A stretch of 64,000 nucleotides of DNA from Chryseobacterium sp. SN22 (GCF_008329705.1 NZ_VTSX01000008.1:105530-169529); one strand, 5' to 3'; shown: positions 1 through 9,000, numbered from the stretch's first letter. Made by a program: numbers and translations. The notes: a model not told the origin generated them from the sequence alone.

Positions 1-206
1 ATATCTTTCAGGTGAGGATAGGTTTTCAGCTGCTCTGCTTTTACCAGCCAGTAATACTGTTGGTAAAAGTCGTCTTTATCGGCATCTTTCACGCTTTTAT
101 ACGTCATGGCCAGCTTTTTAGAGCTAAGATATTTACCGTATTTTCCCTGTCCGAAAGCAAAAGTCATGGCTAATAAGGCAAATAAGATAGTAATGTTTCT
201 TCTCAT
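1..206 (-). CDS. Secreted hypothetical protein, N-terminal part only
   Basis: The frame starts at an ATG at 206 on the minus strand and stays open to the window edge, so only about 68 residues are visible. The protein begins with MRRN and a hydrophobic stretch ending in FAFGQ, a typical Bacteroidetes signal peptide, so export is likely. The remainder is lysine- and tyrosine-rich (for example KYGKYLSSKK). I do not recognise a family. It lies downstream of, and on the same strand as, asnB, separated by a terminator at 303-333, so it is probably transcribed on its own. Confidence 0.7.
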   Translation of the reverse strand, partial: MRRNITILFALLAMTFAFGQGKYGKYLSSKKLAMTYKSVKDADKDDFYQQYYWLVKAEQLKTYPHLKD

Positions 207-302
207 TTTTTATAATTGATATTTTCGTTTTCCAAATATAATTATTTATTAGATAATATTTTTGATTAACGGTTAAATTCTGACAATATTGTTACCGTTA
301 AT

Positions 303-333
303 TCAAAAAAAAATCCTGTATCGCTACAGGATT
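303..333 (-). terminator. Rho-independent terminator of asnB
   Basis: A perfect 9-bp stem (AATCCTGTA/TACAGGATT, 312-333) with loop TCGC is followed on the minus strand by a run of nine T. It lies about 100 nt after the asnB stop. Confidence 0.85.
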
Positions 334-429
334 AATAAATTTTAAATCTGGACAGAGAAAATAAGCATGATTGAAGATTAATAATGAGGGTCAAATTACC
401 CTTCACATCATGTTAATACCCAATCTTAA

Positions 430-2150
430 TTATAAAAATTCACTTACGAAGCAAAATTCACCATTGATTTCCCTTCTACCTTCGCCGTAAGATGTTTCAT
501 GCACCTTCACAGCTCTTCCGCTCGGGTCGTTCATGTTTTTAAAGGTTTCGTCCCATTCCAGGGCAATAGGTGTGGAGCAGGCTACAGAAGGTACCGAAGG
601 TACGGTTGCTGCTGCAGTTTCACTCGGAAAATGCTCCTCAAAAATCGTCCGGTAGCGGTATTCTTCCTTGTTTTGAGGCGTGTTTACCGGAAACCGGAAC
701 CGGGCGTTGGCCATCATTTCATCGCTCACTTCATTTTCAGCTACCGCTTTTAAGGTATCGATCCAGGAATAGCCGACGCCATCGGAGAACTGTTCCTTCT
801 GTCTCCAGACAATCGATTCTGGAAGAAGGTCTTCAAAGGCCTTTCTCAACAACCATTTTTCAATTTTTCCTTCGGCAGCATTCACCATTTTGTCTTTCGG
901 GTTCAGGGTCATGGCGATATCCATAAATTCTTTATCCAGAACGGGACACGACCTTCGATTCCCCAGCTCATCAGGGCTTTGTTGGCCCTTAAACAATCGT
1001 ACAGATGCAGTTTCCCGAGTTTTCTTACCGTTTCATCATGGAATTCCTTGGCGTTCGGTGCTTTATGGAAATAAAGGTAGCCGCCGAACAGCTCATCAGA
1101 ACCTTCTCCGGACAATACCATTTTAATCCCCATGGATTTGATTACCCTGGCGAGAAGATACATTGGGGTAGAAGCCCTTACGGTAGTTACGTCATAAGTT
1201 TCCAGGTGATAAATCACGTCTCTTATAGCATCCAGCCCTTCCTGAACGGTAAAAGTAACTTCGTGGTGCACCGAGCCGATGTGCTCCGCTGCTTTTTGGG
1301 CTGCTGCAAGATCCGGGGATCCGACCAATCCCACGGCAAAACTGTGCAGCCTCGGGTACCAGGCTTCCTGTGTGTCTCCGCTTTCAATTCTCTGACGGGC
1401 AAATTTTGCAGTAATGGCAGAAATTACCGAAGAATCCAATCCTCCTGAAAGCAAGACCCCATAAGGCACATCGCTCATCAGCTGTCTGTGGACCGCATCT
1501 TCCAGTCCTTTTCGTAAGGCATCAATATCCGTTGGGCTGTCTTTTACGGCATCAAAGTTTTCCCATTCTCTTTTATACCACTGCTGAAGCTCGCTTCCGT
1601 CTTTGCTGTATACAATATGCCCCGGCAGAAAGGTTTCAATAGTTTTGCAGACACCTTCCAGTGCCTTGAGTTCAGAAGCTACATAATAGTTTCCGTTTTT
1701 ATCCCGGCCATGATAGAGCGGGCAGATTCCCATATGGTCGCGGGCGATCAGGTAAACATCATTTTCTGTATCATATAGAGAGAACGCAAAAATACCGTTC
1801 AGCTTTTCGATAAAATTCTTTCCGTATTTTCTGTAAAGCGCTAAAATCACTTCACAATCCGACTCGGTCTGAAATTCGTAATCAGGGAATTCCTCTTTTA
1901 ATTCCCTGTGGTTATAGATTTCACCGTTTACAGCAAGCACTACTTTTCCGTCTTTGGTAAATAAAGGCTGCTTTCCGGAAGTCGGATCTATGATGGCCAG
2001 CCTTTCGTGAGAGAAAACCACTTTATCATTCTGGAATACGCCGCTCCAGTCCGGGCCGCGGTGGCGTATTTTCTTAGACATTTCAAGAACCTGGGGTCTC
2101 AGGATTTCGGTTTTTTGTTTAGCATCAAACAAACATACAATTCCACACAT
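430..2150 (-). pseudogene. asnB: Asparagine synthase (glutamine-hydrolysing), frameshifted
   Basis: AsnB makes asparagine from aspartate, glutamine and ATP. The first reading frame (2150 down to 909) begins MCGIV, with the catalytic Cys2 of the glutaminase domain, and carries the synthetase pyrophosphatase motif SGGLDSS. It goes out of frame in the conserved stretch GRVPF-LDKEF: after VPF the sequence reads WIKNLWISP and stops. The correct continuation (LDKEFMDIAMTLNPKDK to the end at 430) is in the neighbouring frame. Adding one base near 939-940 restores an open frame of about 573 codons, close to the size of bacterial AsnB. As written, the protein would lose its C-terminal synthetase part. 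This could be a real mutation or a sequencing error; everything else about the gene looks intact. Confidence 0.9.
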
Positions 2151-2468
2151 ATTTTATCATTTAATTTAAAACAAAAGTATCAGTGTGCTTTAAAAAAAAC
2201 AACAAAAATTTTTATTTGATTTAAAATTTTAATTAATTTTATTTTAACTAAGTAAAAAATTAATTATTTGCTGTAAAAAATAGTATTAAGGTTAATTTTT
2301 TTCACTTGCTGGCCCGTGTTCTATTTACATACGAAATTATTCTGGAATATTTCTTAATATATGGTAATTTATTTGACTAATTTTCATCTTTACTTTGTGG
2401 CTCGAAATAATTTTTTTTCATCATTTGTGTTTTTACCTTCTTGTAATTCAGTTTGCGAGAAGGTTTTT
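2151..2468. other. AT-rich spacer between asnB and the PNGase F-like gene
   Basis: This spacer holds the asnB promoter at its left end and a plus-strand hairpin-plus-T-run at its right end. No open frame with recognisable similarity is present; the short frame at 2395-2697 runs antisense into the neighbouring gene. Confidence 0.7.
2172..2202 (-). promoter_or_regulatory. asnB promoter
   Basis: The minus strand reads TTG (2200-2202), 20 nt, then TACTTTTG (2172-2179), matching the Bacteroidetes -33/-7 pattern. The ATG at 2150 lies 21 nt after the box. Confidence 0.75.
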
Positions 2469-2470
2469 TT
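2435..2470 (+). terminator. Terminator-like hairpin on the plus strand
   Basis: The stem ACCTTCT/AGAAGGT (2435-2441 and 2458-2464) is followed by seven T on the plus strand. Both neighbouring genes are on the minus strand, so the hairpin does not terminate either one; see the small-RNA finding. Confidence 0.55.
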
Positions 2471-4133
2471 ATTCCGTTCCCAACAGGACTCCTGAAACAT
2501 TCCAAGCACTGAAACTTGACCCTTCTCTCTGGCCCTGCGGGATCTTTACCTGTAGGGTATGTTTTCCTGCCTTTAGATCACCTAATGGGATAAAACCGGG
2601 ATTGGTTACCGTTCCCGGGCACCAGTTGGATCTGCTGAGGTCGGAAGAAGAAAGCCCGTCCGGGAAATTTCCCGAAGCGGGATTGTACAGGCGGTAGGAT
2701 CCGCAGTCAGTTCTCCATGGGATAAATGAGAAAACCATTTTTCCGTCCAGGAATATGGAATTGGTTTTCGGTAGGAACTCATCACCGTTTTCCCAGCCAC
2801 CGTGTCCTGTGGTCGTGTATTTCAGCTGTGTATTCTTAAGGTCTTTCTTCAGGGTGAATTCTACCAGAAGCCCCTGATCTTTATCGAACATCGTCGAATA
2901 TTCCTGTCCTGCCATTTCCATAATATTCAGCGTGTTGAAAATAGGAATCACTGTATTGTTTTTATAAATATTCTGATCGCTTTTATGGATGGTAATTTCC
3001 AGACTTATTTTATGACCGCCTTTGTCATAATTTCCGATGAAAGCCCCGATCCATAATTCTTTTTCGCTTAAAGATGGCTTCAGATCGGTAATATCTTCAC
3101 GGTAAGGGCTTATGGTCTGCCAGGTTTTATCCTTTAATTGCAGATTATTGAATTTGTTGATCCCAAAAGCGGTGAAGAAACGCATCATTTCAACAGGGGG
3201 ATTATAATTTTCCGTCGCCATGATCCCATAATATTGTTTGCCGTTTCCGTTTTCATACATCGGTAAGGTTTTTACCCCGTTTTCCAGGCCGTTGAAAAAC
3301 GACTGGGATTTGTCCTGGGGAATAAAAAATACCGTTCCCGTTCTGTCGTAAGCGTCTCCGTTTGACTGCTGCTTCAGCTCCACGAAAATAGTTTCGCCTT
3401 CTGTAATTTTCGGGAATTTAATTTTTTTTAGAAGAATCGTTCCGTCTGCAAATCTCTTAACCTCTCCGTCTGATTTCGACTGGTCGGAAAAGTTGATAAT
3501 TTCGTTATCGAAGACCTTCAGTGTGGTAAATCTGCTTTTCCATACAAGATCCCTGTAACCCAACTGGTCTGTTGCAGTAACATTGCCCTGCAGAATGTTA
3601 TCAATACCCGTCTTTTTTATTTTTTTCAGGGATGTAGCGGTGACAGCAGAGGTCTTATTTCTTTCAATTTCCAGTACGAAGCCCAGGTTTTGCCCGATGG
3701 TAGAAGGCCCACCCTGAATTTTCAGATCGTTGGTATACCAGACTTCAATCGTATTTGAATTGATTTTGGTGATGGCTTTTTTGCAGGTGTAGCCCAGGAT
3801 TTTCTTAGTTTCATCCGTAAACTCAAAAACCTGCTTCCCAATCGATTCTTTGTCGGAAGCGGATATGATTTCACCAGGCTTCAGGAAAGCATACGAAAGA
3901 ACAGTATTGGCAGGCTTTTCTATTTTGGTAATTTCATAAGGGAAATCTGCCTTCCCGTCTTTTATTTGCTGATTCAGAATATAGTTTTCGTTTTCATTGG
4001 CCCAGACTATTGCAGGAGTCTGATTGGCAGAAACTTTCCCGTTGTAAGAACTGGTATATTGCACTTCATAAGTCTGTGCAAAAGAGAAACAGCATAAAAA
4101 AGTAAAAATACTCAATAGAATTCTTTGGTACAT
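2469..4133 (-). CDS. Secreted PNGase F-like glycosidase with N-terminal GLPGLI-like domain
   Basis: This 554-residue protein opens with a signal peptide (ending CFSFAQ). Residues about 21-190 resemble the GLPGLI family (ILGYTCKKA, WYTNDL, GGP). The C-terminal part from about 220 resembles peptide-N-glycosidase F: GDAYDR around D263 matches the catalytic-Asp region of PNGase F, GDEF at 450-453 matches the catalytic-Glu region, and a cysteine-bearing WRTDCGSYR and NWCPGT pattern follows. PNGase F releases N-glycans from glycoproteins by cleaving the glycan-asparagine amide. The third PNGase F acid (Glu118) has no obvious counterpart near 361-366. The layout recalls the PNGase F-II type of Elizabethkingia, which has an extra N-terminal domain. 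Activity is inferred. It has its own promoter and no same-strand partner gene. Confidence 0.85.
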   Translation of the reverse strand: MYQRILLSIFTFLCCFSFAQTYEVQYTSSYNGKVSANQTPAIVWANENENYILNQQIKDGKADFPYEITKIEKPANTVLSYAFLKPGEIISASDKESIGKQVFEFTDETKKILGYTCKKAITKINSNTIEVWYTNDLKIQGGPSTIGQNLGFVLEIERNKTSAVTATSLKKIKKTGIDNILQGNVTATDQLGYRDLVWKSRFTTLKVFDNEIINFSDQSKSDGEVKRFADGTILLKKIKFPKITEGETIFVELKQQSNGDAYDRTGTVFFIPQDKSQSFFNGLENGVKTLPMYENGNGKQYYGIMATENYNPPVEMMRFFTAFGINKFNNLQLKDKTWQTISPYREDITDLKPSLSEKELWIGAFIGNYDKGGHKISLEITIHKSDQNIYKNNTVIPIFNTLNIMEMAGQEYSTMFDKDQGLLVEFTLKKDLKNTQLKYTTTGHGGWENGDEFLPKTNSIFLDGKMVFSFIPWRTDCGSYRLYNPASGNFPDGLSSSDLSRSNWCPGTVTNPGFIPLGDLKAGKHTLQVKIPQGQREGSSFSAWNVSGVLLGTE

Positions 4134-4149
4134 ATGAAATTAATTTCCA

Positions 4150-4179
4150 CAAAGATAAATTTTAACCGAGATATTTCAA
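4150..4179 (-). promoter_or_regulatory. Promoter of the PNGase F-like gene
   Basis: On the minus strand TTG (4177-4179) is followed after 19 nt by TATCTTTG (4150-4157), an exact Bacteroidetes-type promoter; the ATG is 16 nt further on. Confidence 0.8.
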
Positions 4180-4322
4180 GTTTAAAATTGATCTCTGAAA
4201 TTTAAGTGTATTTGGGATTATGGATAAAGCGCCATGTTATTATGAATTGAAAAAGTTCTGTTATTACAAGGATATTTATGACTGAGATCATAATGTGTTA
4301 ATAATCAGTATTTTGTGTACCA

Positions 4323-4330
4323 TATTTTTG
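4323..4330 (+). promoter_or_regulatory. -7 box of the manganese catalase gene
   Basis: TATTTTTG matches TAnnTTTG. It would give a leader of about 50 nt that contains a small inverted repeat (GTTAGA...TCTAAC) before the ATG at 4384. No clear -33 TTG is visible. Confidence 0.5.
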
Positions 4331-4383
4331 CTAGATGGCATAAAGTTAGATGGCTTTAGATCTAACACCAAAAAATATATACT

Positions 4384-5337
4384 ATGTTTTACCATTCACA
4401 AAAGCTTATCAATCCCATTGTCCCCGACGAACCGGATCCATCAGCAGCCAATGCCCTGCAGGAAGGGTTAGGCGGGCAGTTCGGCGAAATGCGTACGATG
4501 ATGCAGTTTCTCTTCCAGAGTTTTAATTTCCGTGGTAATGCCACGCCGTATATGGATCTGATTCAAGGCGTGGGAATTGAGGAAATTTCCCATGTAGAGT
4601 TAATTACAAAAACAATTTCTCAGCTTCTTGACGGATCTCCAAGATACCAGGGCGATAAATATGAAGCGCCCGGTAAGGGTGGAGATGCTGCCATGGATAT
4701 GGCGAAAGAACAGAAGAATCCGCATCATTATATTATGGGGGCCCAATCGGCACTTCCGGTAGATGCTGCAGGAAATCCATGGAGCGGCAGTTATGTGCAT
4801 AACCATGGGAATCTCGTACTGGATCTGATGGATAACCTTGTGCTGGAAGCTACCGGAAGGCTTCAGAAGTGCAGGATCTATGAAATGAGTACCAATAAAA
4901 CATTAAGGGCGACTGTTGCTTTTCTTATTGTTCGTGACGAAGCCCACCAGGCGGCATTTGCCAAAGCACTGGAAAAACTGGGGGTCGACTGGGGAAAAGT
5001 ACTTCCTGTGCCGAAATTTGACTCCTCACAATTTCCCGAAGTAAAGCGGCTGCTCGATTTGGGACTGCATAGAGAACAGTACACTTTCCGTTTGGACGGA
5101 TCCATGATGGAGCAGATTTTCAGTGGCCCGTCTCCTTTTAATGACGGTACCCAGCTTACCACGCTTAAAGAACCGCGTGAATCGTTTTTGGTTCCGCAAA
5201 TGCCTGAACGTCCTGAAGAATTTGCCCCGGGGCTTGATGCAGAACTGCAGGCACTGGCAGATGCTTTTACAGAATTTAAGGAATCAGGAGGTAAGATCGA
5301 TCAGAATATCGGAATTAGCGGGAATAAGGAGGAGTAA
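4384..5337 (+). CDS. Manganese catalase family protein
   Basis: This 317-residue ferritin-like protein matches non-haem manganese catalases, which disproportionate hydrogen peroxide with a di-manganese centre in the cytoplasm. Candidate metal ligands fall at the expected spacing: E35 (QFGEM), E67 and H70 (EEISH), E155 (LVLEAT) and H188 (RDEAHQ). The N terminus MFYHSQKLINPI is characteristic of the family. The C-terminal tail after about residue 280 is low-complexity. The gene is monocistronic, with its own -7 box and a strong terminator at 5388. Length fits the family (about 280-320). Function is secure at family level; activity is inferred. Confidence 0.93.
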   Translation: MFYHSQKLINPIVPDEPDPSAANALQEGLGGQFGEMRTMMQFLFQSFNFRGNATPYMDLIQGVGIEEISHVELITKTISQLLDGSPRYQGDKYEAPGKGGDAAMDMAKEQKNPHHYIMGAQSALPVDAAGNPWSGSYVHNHGNLVLDLMDNLVLEATGRLQKCRIYEMSTNKTLRATVAFLIVRDEAHQAAFAKALEKLGVDWGKVLPVPKFDSSQFPEVKRLLDLGLHREQYTFRLDGSMMEQIFSGPSPFNDGTQLTTLKEPRESFLVPQMPERPEEFAPGLDAELQALADAFTEFKESGGKIDQNIGISGNKEE

Positions 5338-5387
5338 TTTCTCCGGATCTCACAGATAACCGACAGATATATATTAAGTTTATTGGA

Positions 5388-5427
5388 AACGCCTGCAGAA
5401 TATAATATTCTACGGGCGTTTTTTTTA
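5388..5427 (+). terminator. Terminator of the manganese catalase gene
   Basis: AACGCC (5388-5393) pairs with GGCGTT (5415-5420), with further pairing of GAAT/ATTC inside, followed by a run of T. Confidence 0.85.
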
Positions 5428-5469
5428 TTTAAAGCGATTAGCGCAATTGGTCACATCAATATTCTGCAT

Positions 5470-5499
5470 AAAAAACTACTCTATAAAACAGAGTAGTTT
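5470..5499 (-). terminator. Terminator of the RsmB-type gene
   Basis: A perfect 10-bp stem AAACTACTCT/AGAGTAGTTT (5473-5499) with a 7-nt loop is followed by T residues on the minus strand, 29 nt after the stop at 5528. Confidence 0.85.
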
Positions 5500-5527
5500 C
5501 ATATAAGATATGATATGTTGTTCCTTT

Positions 5528-6733
5528 TTAAGAAACCCTTTCGATAAGGGCCATATAAAAACCGTCATAGCCTTCGCTCGGCATTACTTTTTCATCCTTG
5601 ACAAGTTTGAAGCCGGGGCTGTTTTTCAGAAATTCTGCTACCTGCTCATTGTTTTCCGATGGAAGGATCGAGCATGTGGCATAGACCATTTTACCTCCGA
5701 TCTTAAGCATTTTGGAATAATCCTGAATAATCTGCTGCTGCTCTCCCTTGATTCTGTCGATGAAAGCCTGGTCAATCTTCCATTTACTGTCCGGATTCCT
5801 TTTTAAAACACCTAATCCGGAACATGGCGCATCGATCAGCAGGCGGTCAGCCTTTTCGTGAAGCCTTTTGATTACCTTATTGTCGGAGATCAGCCGGGTT
5901 TCGATGTTATGGGCTCCGGCTCTTTTGGCTCGGCGTTTCAGTTCGGTAAGCTTCCAGTCGAAAATATCAAGGGCGATAATCTGCCCTTTATTTCCCATCA
6001 ACGCTGCCAGGTGAAGGGTTTTTCCACCGGCTCCGGCACATGCATCCACGACACGCTGCCCTTCTTTTACATCCAGGAAATAAGCGATTTTCTGTGAAGA
6101 TGCATCCTGCACTTCAAATAATCCTTCTTTGAATGCGGTGGTAAGAAAAACGTTCTTCTTTTCCTCCAGCTGCACAGCATCAGGATAATTTTTAACCGGA
6201 TACGAAATAATATTCTCGTCCGAAAGATCGGAAATCAGCTCTTTGGTTGTCGTCCGTAAGGAGTTTGCCCTTAAAACAGTAGGCGCCTGCTCGTTCAGAG
6301 CCTGCATTTCCTTTTCCCATTTAGGGCCCAGTTCTTTTTCCAGGGTTTCCGCCAGCCAGTCCGGAATGGAATATTCGATGGCTTTGGTTGGAACTGTTCC
6401 CTTTTTAAGCTTCGTCAGGATATCAGCGATCTTAATACCGTCGAATTCCTCAAATTTTTTATAATTGGTCTTGCTCCAAAGAAGGTAGGCAATGATTAAT
6501 TTATAAACGTTGTTGGGCTTTACGCCTTCGCCCATATAATATTCCAGGCGTTTCTTCCAGCGGATAATATTGTAGAAAATCTCAGAAACAACGGCTCTGT
6601 CCTGGCTTCCCCATTTTTTATTTGCCTTCAGCAGCCTTTCGATTACTTTATCGGCGTATTTATTTTTCTCGAAAAACGTTTCCTGCAAAGCATCGTGGAT
6701 TCCGATGGCCAGGTTTCGGTGTATCAATTCCAT
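5528..6733 (-). CDS. RsmB/NOP-family RNA cytosine-C5 methyltransferase
   Basis: This 401-residue protein has an N-terminal NusB-like helical region (about 1-140) and a class I S-adenosylmethionine methyltransferase domain. The SAM-binding motif is VDACAGAGGKT (229-239). The two family cysteines are C304 in IDAPCSGLG and C354 in YATCSI; in RsmB-type enzymes one is the nucleophile and the other helps release the product. The expected reaction is 5-methylation of cytosine in 16S rRNA or another RNA. The exact target base cannot be read from the sequence. The gene stands alone, with its own promoter and terminator. Confidence 0.92.
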   Translation of the reverse strand: MELIHRNLAIGIHDALQETFFEKNKYADKVIERLLKANKKWGSQDRAVVSEIFYNIIRWKKRLEYYMGEGVKPNNVYKLIIAYLLWSKTNYKKFEEFDGIKIADILTKLKKGTVPTKAIEYSIPDWLAETLEKELGPKWEKEMQALNEQAPTVLRANSLRTTTKELISDLSDENIISYPVKNYPDAVQLEEKKNVFLTTAFKEGLFEVQDASSQKIAYFLDVKEGQRVVDACAGAGGKTLHLAALMGNKGQIIALDIFDWKLTELKRRAKRAGAHNIETRLISDNKVIKRLHEKADRLLIDAPCSGLGVLKRNPDSKWKIDQAFIDRIKGEQQQIIQDYSKMLKIGGKMVYATCSILPSENNEQVAEFLKNSPGFKLVKDEKVMPSEGYDGFYMALIERVS

Positions 6734-6761
6734 AAAATTGGGTTCTGCTATTTTGAATCTG

Positions 6762-6769
6762 CAAAATTA
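6762..6769 (-). promoter_or_regulatory. -7 box of the RsmB-type gene
   Basis: The minus strand reads TAATTTTG, an exact TAnnTTTG match, 28 nt before the ATG at 6733. Confidence 0.6.
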
Positions 6770-6901
6770 CGAAAATTTAAACTTATAGAGTTATAAATTG
6801 TAAGATATGAGTTATCAGTTAATAGTTGTGAGTTTGTTTTTCGTTATTCCCTATCCAATGAACTTATCATTTATAATTTTTAACGCATCACTCAAAAATC
6901 C

Positions 6902-6909
6902 TACCTTTG
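6902..6909 (+). promoter_or_regulatory. -7 box of yjdM
   Basis: TACCTTTG matches TAnnTTTG, 14 nt before the ATG at 6924, so the leader is very short. Confidence 0.65.
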
Positions 6910-6923
6910 CAAAAAATTAAAAT

Positions 6924-7268
6924 ATGAGTGATCCTGTACTTTGTCCTAAATGCAGCTCCGAGTTTACCTATCCGAGCGATAATATGATGGTATGTTCCCA
7001 GTGTTTCTATGAATGGAATCCTGAAGAAACAGCTGCCGAGGCCTCTGCTTCCGGAAAAATACTTGATTCAAACGGGAATGAGCTCCGGGATGGAGATTCT
7101 GTAGTAGTGGTTAAGGACCTGCCGGTAAAAGGAGCGCCGAAGCCGGTGAAAGCCGGAACAAAAGTGAAAAATATCCGTTTACGACCGGAAAGCGATCATA
7201 ATATCGACTGTAAAATTGACGGTTTCGGAGCCATGGCACTGAAATCGGAATTTGTGAAAAAGGCCTGA
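6924..7268 (+). CDS. yjdM: Zinc-ribbon protein YjdM (PhnA family)
   Basis: This 114-residue protein has an N-terminal zinc ribbon (CPKC at 8-11 and CSQC at 24-27) and the C-terminal beta-rich domain of the YjdM/PhnA family, ending in the conserved [16 protein letters not shown]. The family was once called alkylphosphonate utilisation protein PhnA, but no phosphonate genes are nearby and its biochemical role is unresolved. A following permease gene starts 40 nt downstream on the same strand and may be co-transcribed. Confidence 0.92.
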   Translation: MSDPVLCPKCSSEFTYPSDNMMVCSQCFYEWNPEETAAEASASGKILDSNGNELRDGDSVVVVKDLPVKGAPKPVKAGTKVKNIRLRPESDHNIDCKIDGFGAMALKSEFVKKA

Positions 7269-7308
7269 TCGGAATAATCTCTTTCTTTTTATCCAGTAAC
7301 TTACAGAA

Positions 7309-8616
7309 ATGACGAATATTCAGGACAGACCACAGATTACCACTGCAGAAAGGATCAGGGCCATAATTGGCGGTTCCATAGGAAACCTTGTAGAATGGTA
7401 CGATTGGTATGCTTATGCGGCTTTTGCCATCTACTTTTCACACTCCTTCTTCCCGGATTCGGATATGACGGCACAGCTGCTGAATACTGCCGGGATTTTT
7501 GCCGTAGGTTTTCTTATGCGTCCCGTAGGCGGATGGATGTTCGGAAGCATCGCCGATAAGATCGGAAGAAAAAGAGCCATGACCCTGTCGGTACTGCTGA
7601 TGTCCTTCGGTTCGCTGCTGATTGCCTTTACGCCAACCTATAATACCATCGGGGTATTGGCACCGATCTTTCTGCTGGTCGCCCGTCTTTTGCAGGGGCT
7701 TAGCGTGGGCGGAGAATACGGCGTATCGGCAACCTATCTCAGTGAAATGGCTACGGAAGACCGCCGCGGATTCTATTCGAGCTTTCAGTATGTTACCCTA
7801 ATCGGTGGGCAGCTTATCGCGTTGGGAATCCAATTGATCCTGCAGAAACTTCTTCTTACGGAAACCCAGCTGGAAGAATGGGGGTGGAGAATCCCGTTTG
7901 TCATCGGTGCCATTCTTTCCGTCATTGCTCTATACCTGAGGTCAAGCCTTCATGAAACCGAGGCTTTTGAAAACAAAAAAGAAATCGTAAAAGATAAAAA
8001 AGGAAGTGTAAAAGAACTTCTGAAACATCCGCAGGCCCTGCTTACCGTTATCGGGCTTACCCTCGGCGGAACCCTGGCTTTTTATACGTACACCACCTAT
8101 ATGCAGAAATTCCTGGTCAATACGGTACACCTGAATAAAGAGCAGTCCACCCTTATTTCATTTATCTCCCTCTTTTTATTTGCCTGCCTGCAGCCTGTTT
8201 TCGGAGGGCTTTCGGATAAGATCGGGAGACGGCCGCTGCTGCTGGGCTTCGGGATCCTCGGAACTTTGTGTACCGTTCCGCTTCTTACGGCGCTAAGTCA
8301 TACCACCTCCATGTGGATGTCGTTTCTATGGATTATGATTGCCCTAATTATTGTAAGCGGATACACCTCAATTAATGCCATTGTAAAGGCAGAGCTTTTT
8401 CCTTCAGAAATAAGGGCTTTGGGTGTGGGGCTTCCGTATGCCTTAACTGTAGCAATTTTTGGCGGAACAGCCGAATATATTGCCTTATGGTTTAAGCAGG
8501 CCCATATGGAACATTATTTTTACTGGTACATCACCGTCTGTATTTCGTTTTCCCTGATCGTTTATTTCAGGATGAAAGATACCAAGGAAACATCGAAGCT
8601 GGATGAAGATATTTAA
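7309..8616 (+). CDS. MFS metabolite:H+ symporter, KgtP (alpha-ketoglutarate permease)-like
   Basis: This 435-residue membrane protein has about 12 hydrophobic segments and the signatures of the metabolite:H+ symporter family: NLVEWYDWYAYAAFAIYF near the N terminus, the loop motif GSIADKIGRKRAM (81-93), and a second copy GGLSDKIGRRP after the central loop. The central loop is long and lysine-rich (about 220-240). The closest remembered match is KgtP, which imports 2-oxoglutarate with protons. Substrate is an inference, since related members carry proline/betaine or citrate. It lies 40 nt after yjdM. Confidence 0.85.
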   Translation: MTNIQDRPQITTAERIRAIIGGSIGNLVEWYDWYAYAAFAIYFSHSFFPDSDMTAQLLNTAGIFAVGFLMRPVGGWMFGSIADKIGRKRAMTLSVLLMSFGSLLIAFTPTYNTIGVLAPIFLLVARLLQGLSVGGEYGVSATYLSEMATEDRRGFYSSFQYVTLIGGQLIALGIQLILQKLLLTETQLEEWGWRIPFVIGAILSVIALYLRSSLHETEAFENKKEIVKDKKGSVKELLKHPQALLTVIGLTLGGTLAFYTYTTYMQKFLVNTVHLNKEQSTLISFISLFLFACLQPVFGGLSDKIGRRPLLLGFGILGTLCTVPLLTALSHTTSMWMSFLWIMIALIIVSGYTSINAIVKAELFPSEIRALGVGLPYALTVAIFGGTAEYIALWFKQAHMEHYFYWYITVCISFSLIVYFRMKDTKETSKLDEDI

Positions 8617-9000
8617 TAGGGAAGCTGCTGCCTGAGGTAACAAAGCTGCGCATTTTTAATAAAATAAAGACATAAAAAAAGGAAAGAGTTGGGCAGGGTA
8701 ATCTTTCAAAAGACGCCATCGCAGGATTGCTGATGTTTGTCTCAGGAGGCAGAAAGAGCATTAACCAAAAATTTCCTTATGCGGTATAGCAGATACAAAT
8801 GTAAGAAAAGTTTTTTCAAACCGGTCTTGTATTTGTATTTTTTTGACGTTAACTTTACGAAAATATGAAAGTTATCTTAATTTTTCAGGAGCTTTTCCCG
8901 CTTTCTGTTACAATCTTTTTTTTCAAAAAAGGATTTCCACGGCAATCGGGGCTAGGGCGGCAGCCGTTGCTTTTAAATATTCTCAAAAAAAGAAATTCTG
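8617..9000. other. Spacer between the convergent permease and ABC ATPase genes
   Basis: The two flanking genes converge here. The right part contains a structured, minus-strand element described separately (8886-8955). The left part holds CTGCCTGAG and CTCAGGAGGCAG as widely separated inverted arms. The open frames in this stretch show no similarity I recognise. Confidence 0.6.
8886..8955 (-). ncRNA. Structured RNA-like element, possibly Flavo-1 type
   Basis: Reading the minus strand, the element runs from TAGCCCCGATTG through GTGGAAATCC, a T-rich/A-rich hairpin (AATCCTTTTTT against AAAAAAGATT), to AGCGGGAAAAGCTCC. The ends pair (AGC..CCCG with CGGG..GCT), giving an outer helix and an inner hairpin. 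I remember very similar sequences being widespread between genes in Flavobacteriia and suspect the Rfam motif Flavo-1, but could not check. It lies 46 nt after the ABC ATPase stop on the same strand. Confidence 0.45.

Noticed and set aside
5434..5454. tRNA D-arm-like stretch (TTAGCGCAATTGGTCA)
   Set aside because: It recalls a tRNA D-arm, but no acceptor, anticodon or T-arm partner follows, so it is most likely chance.
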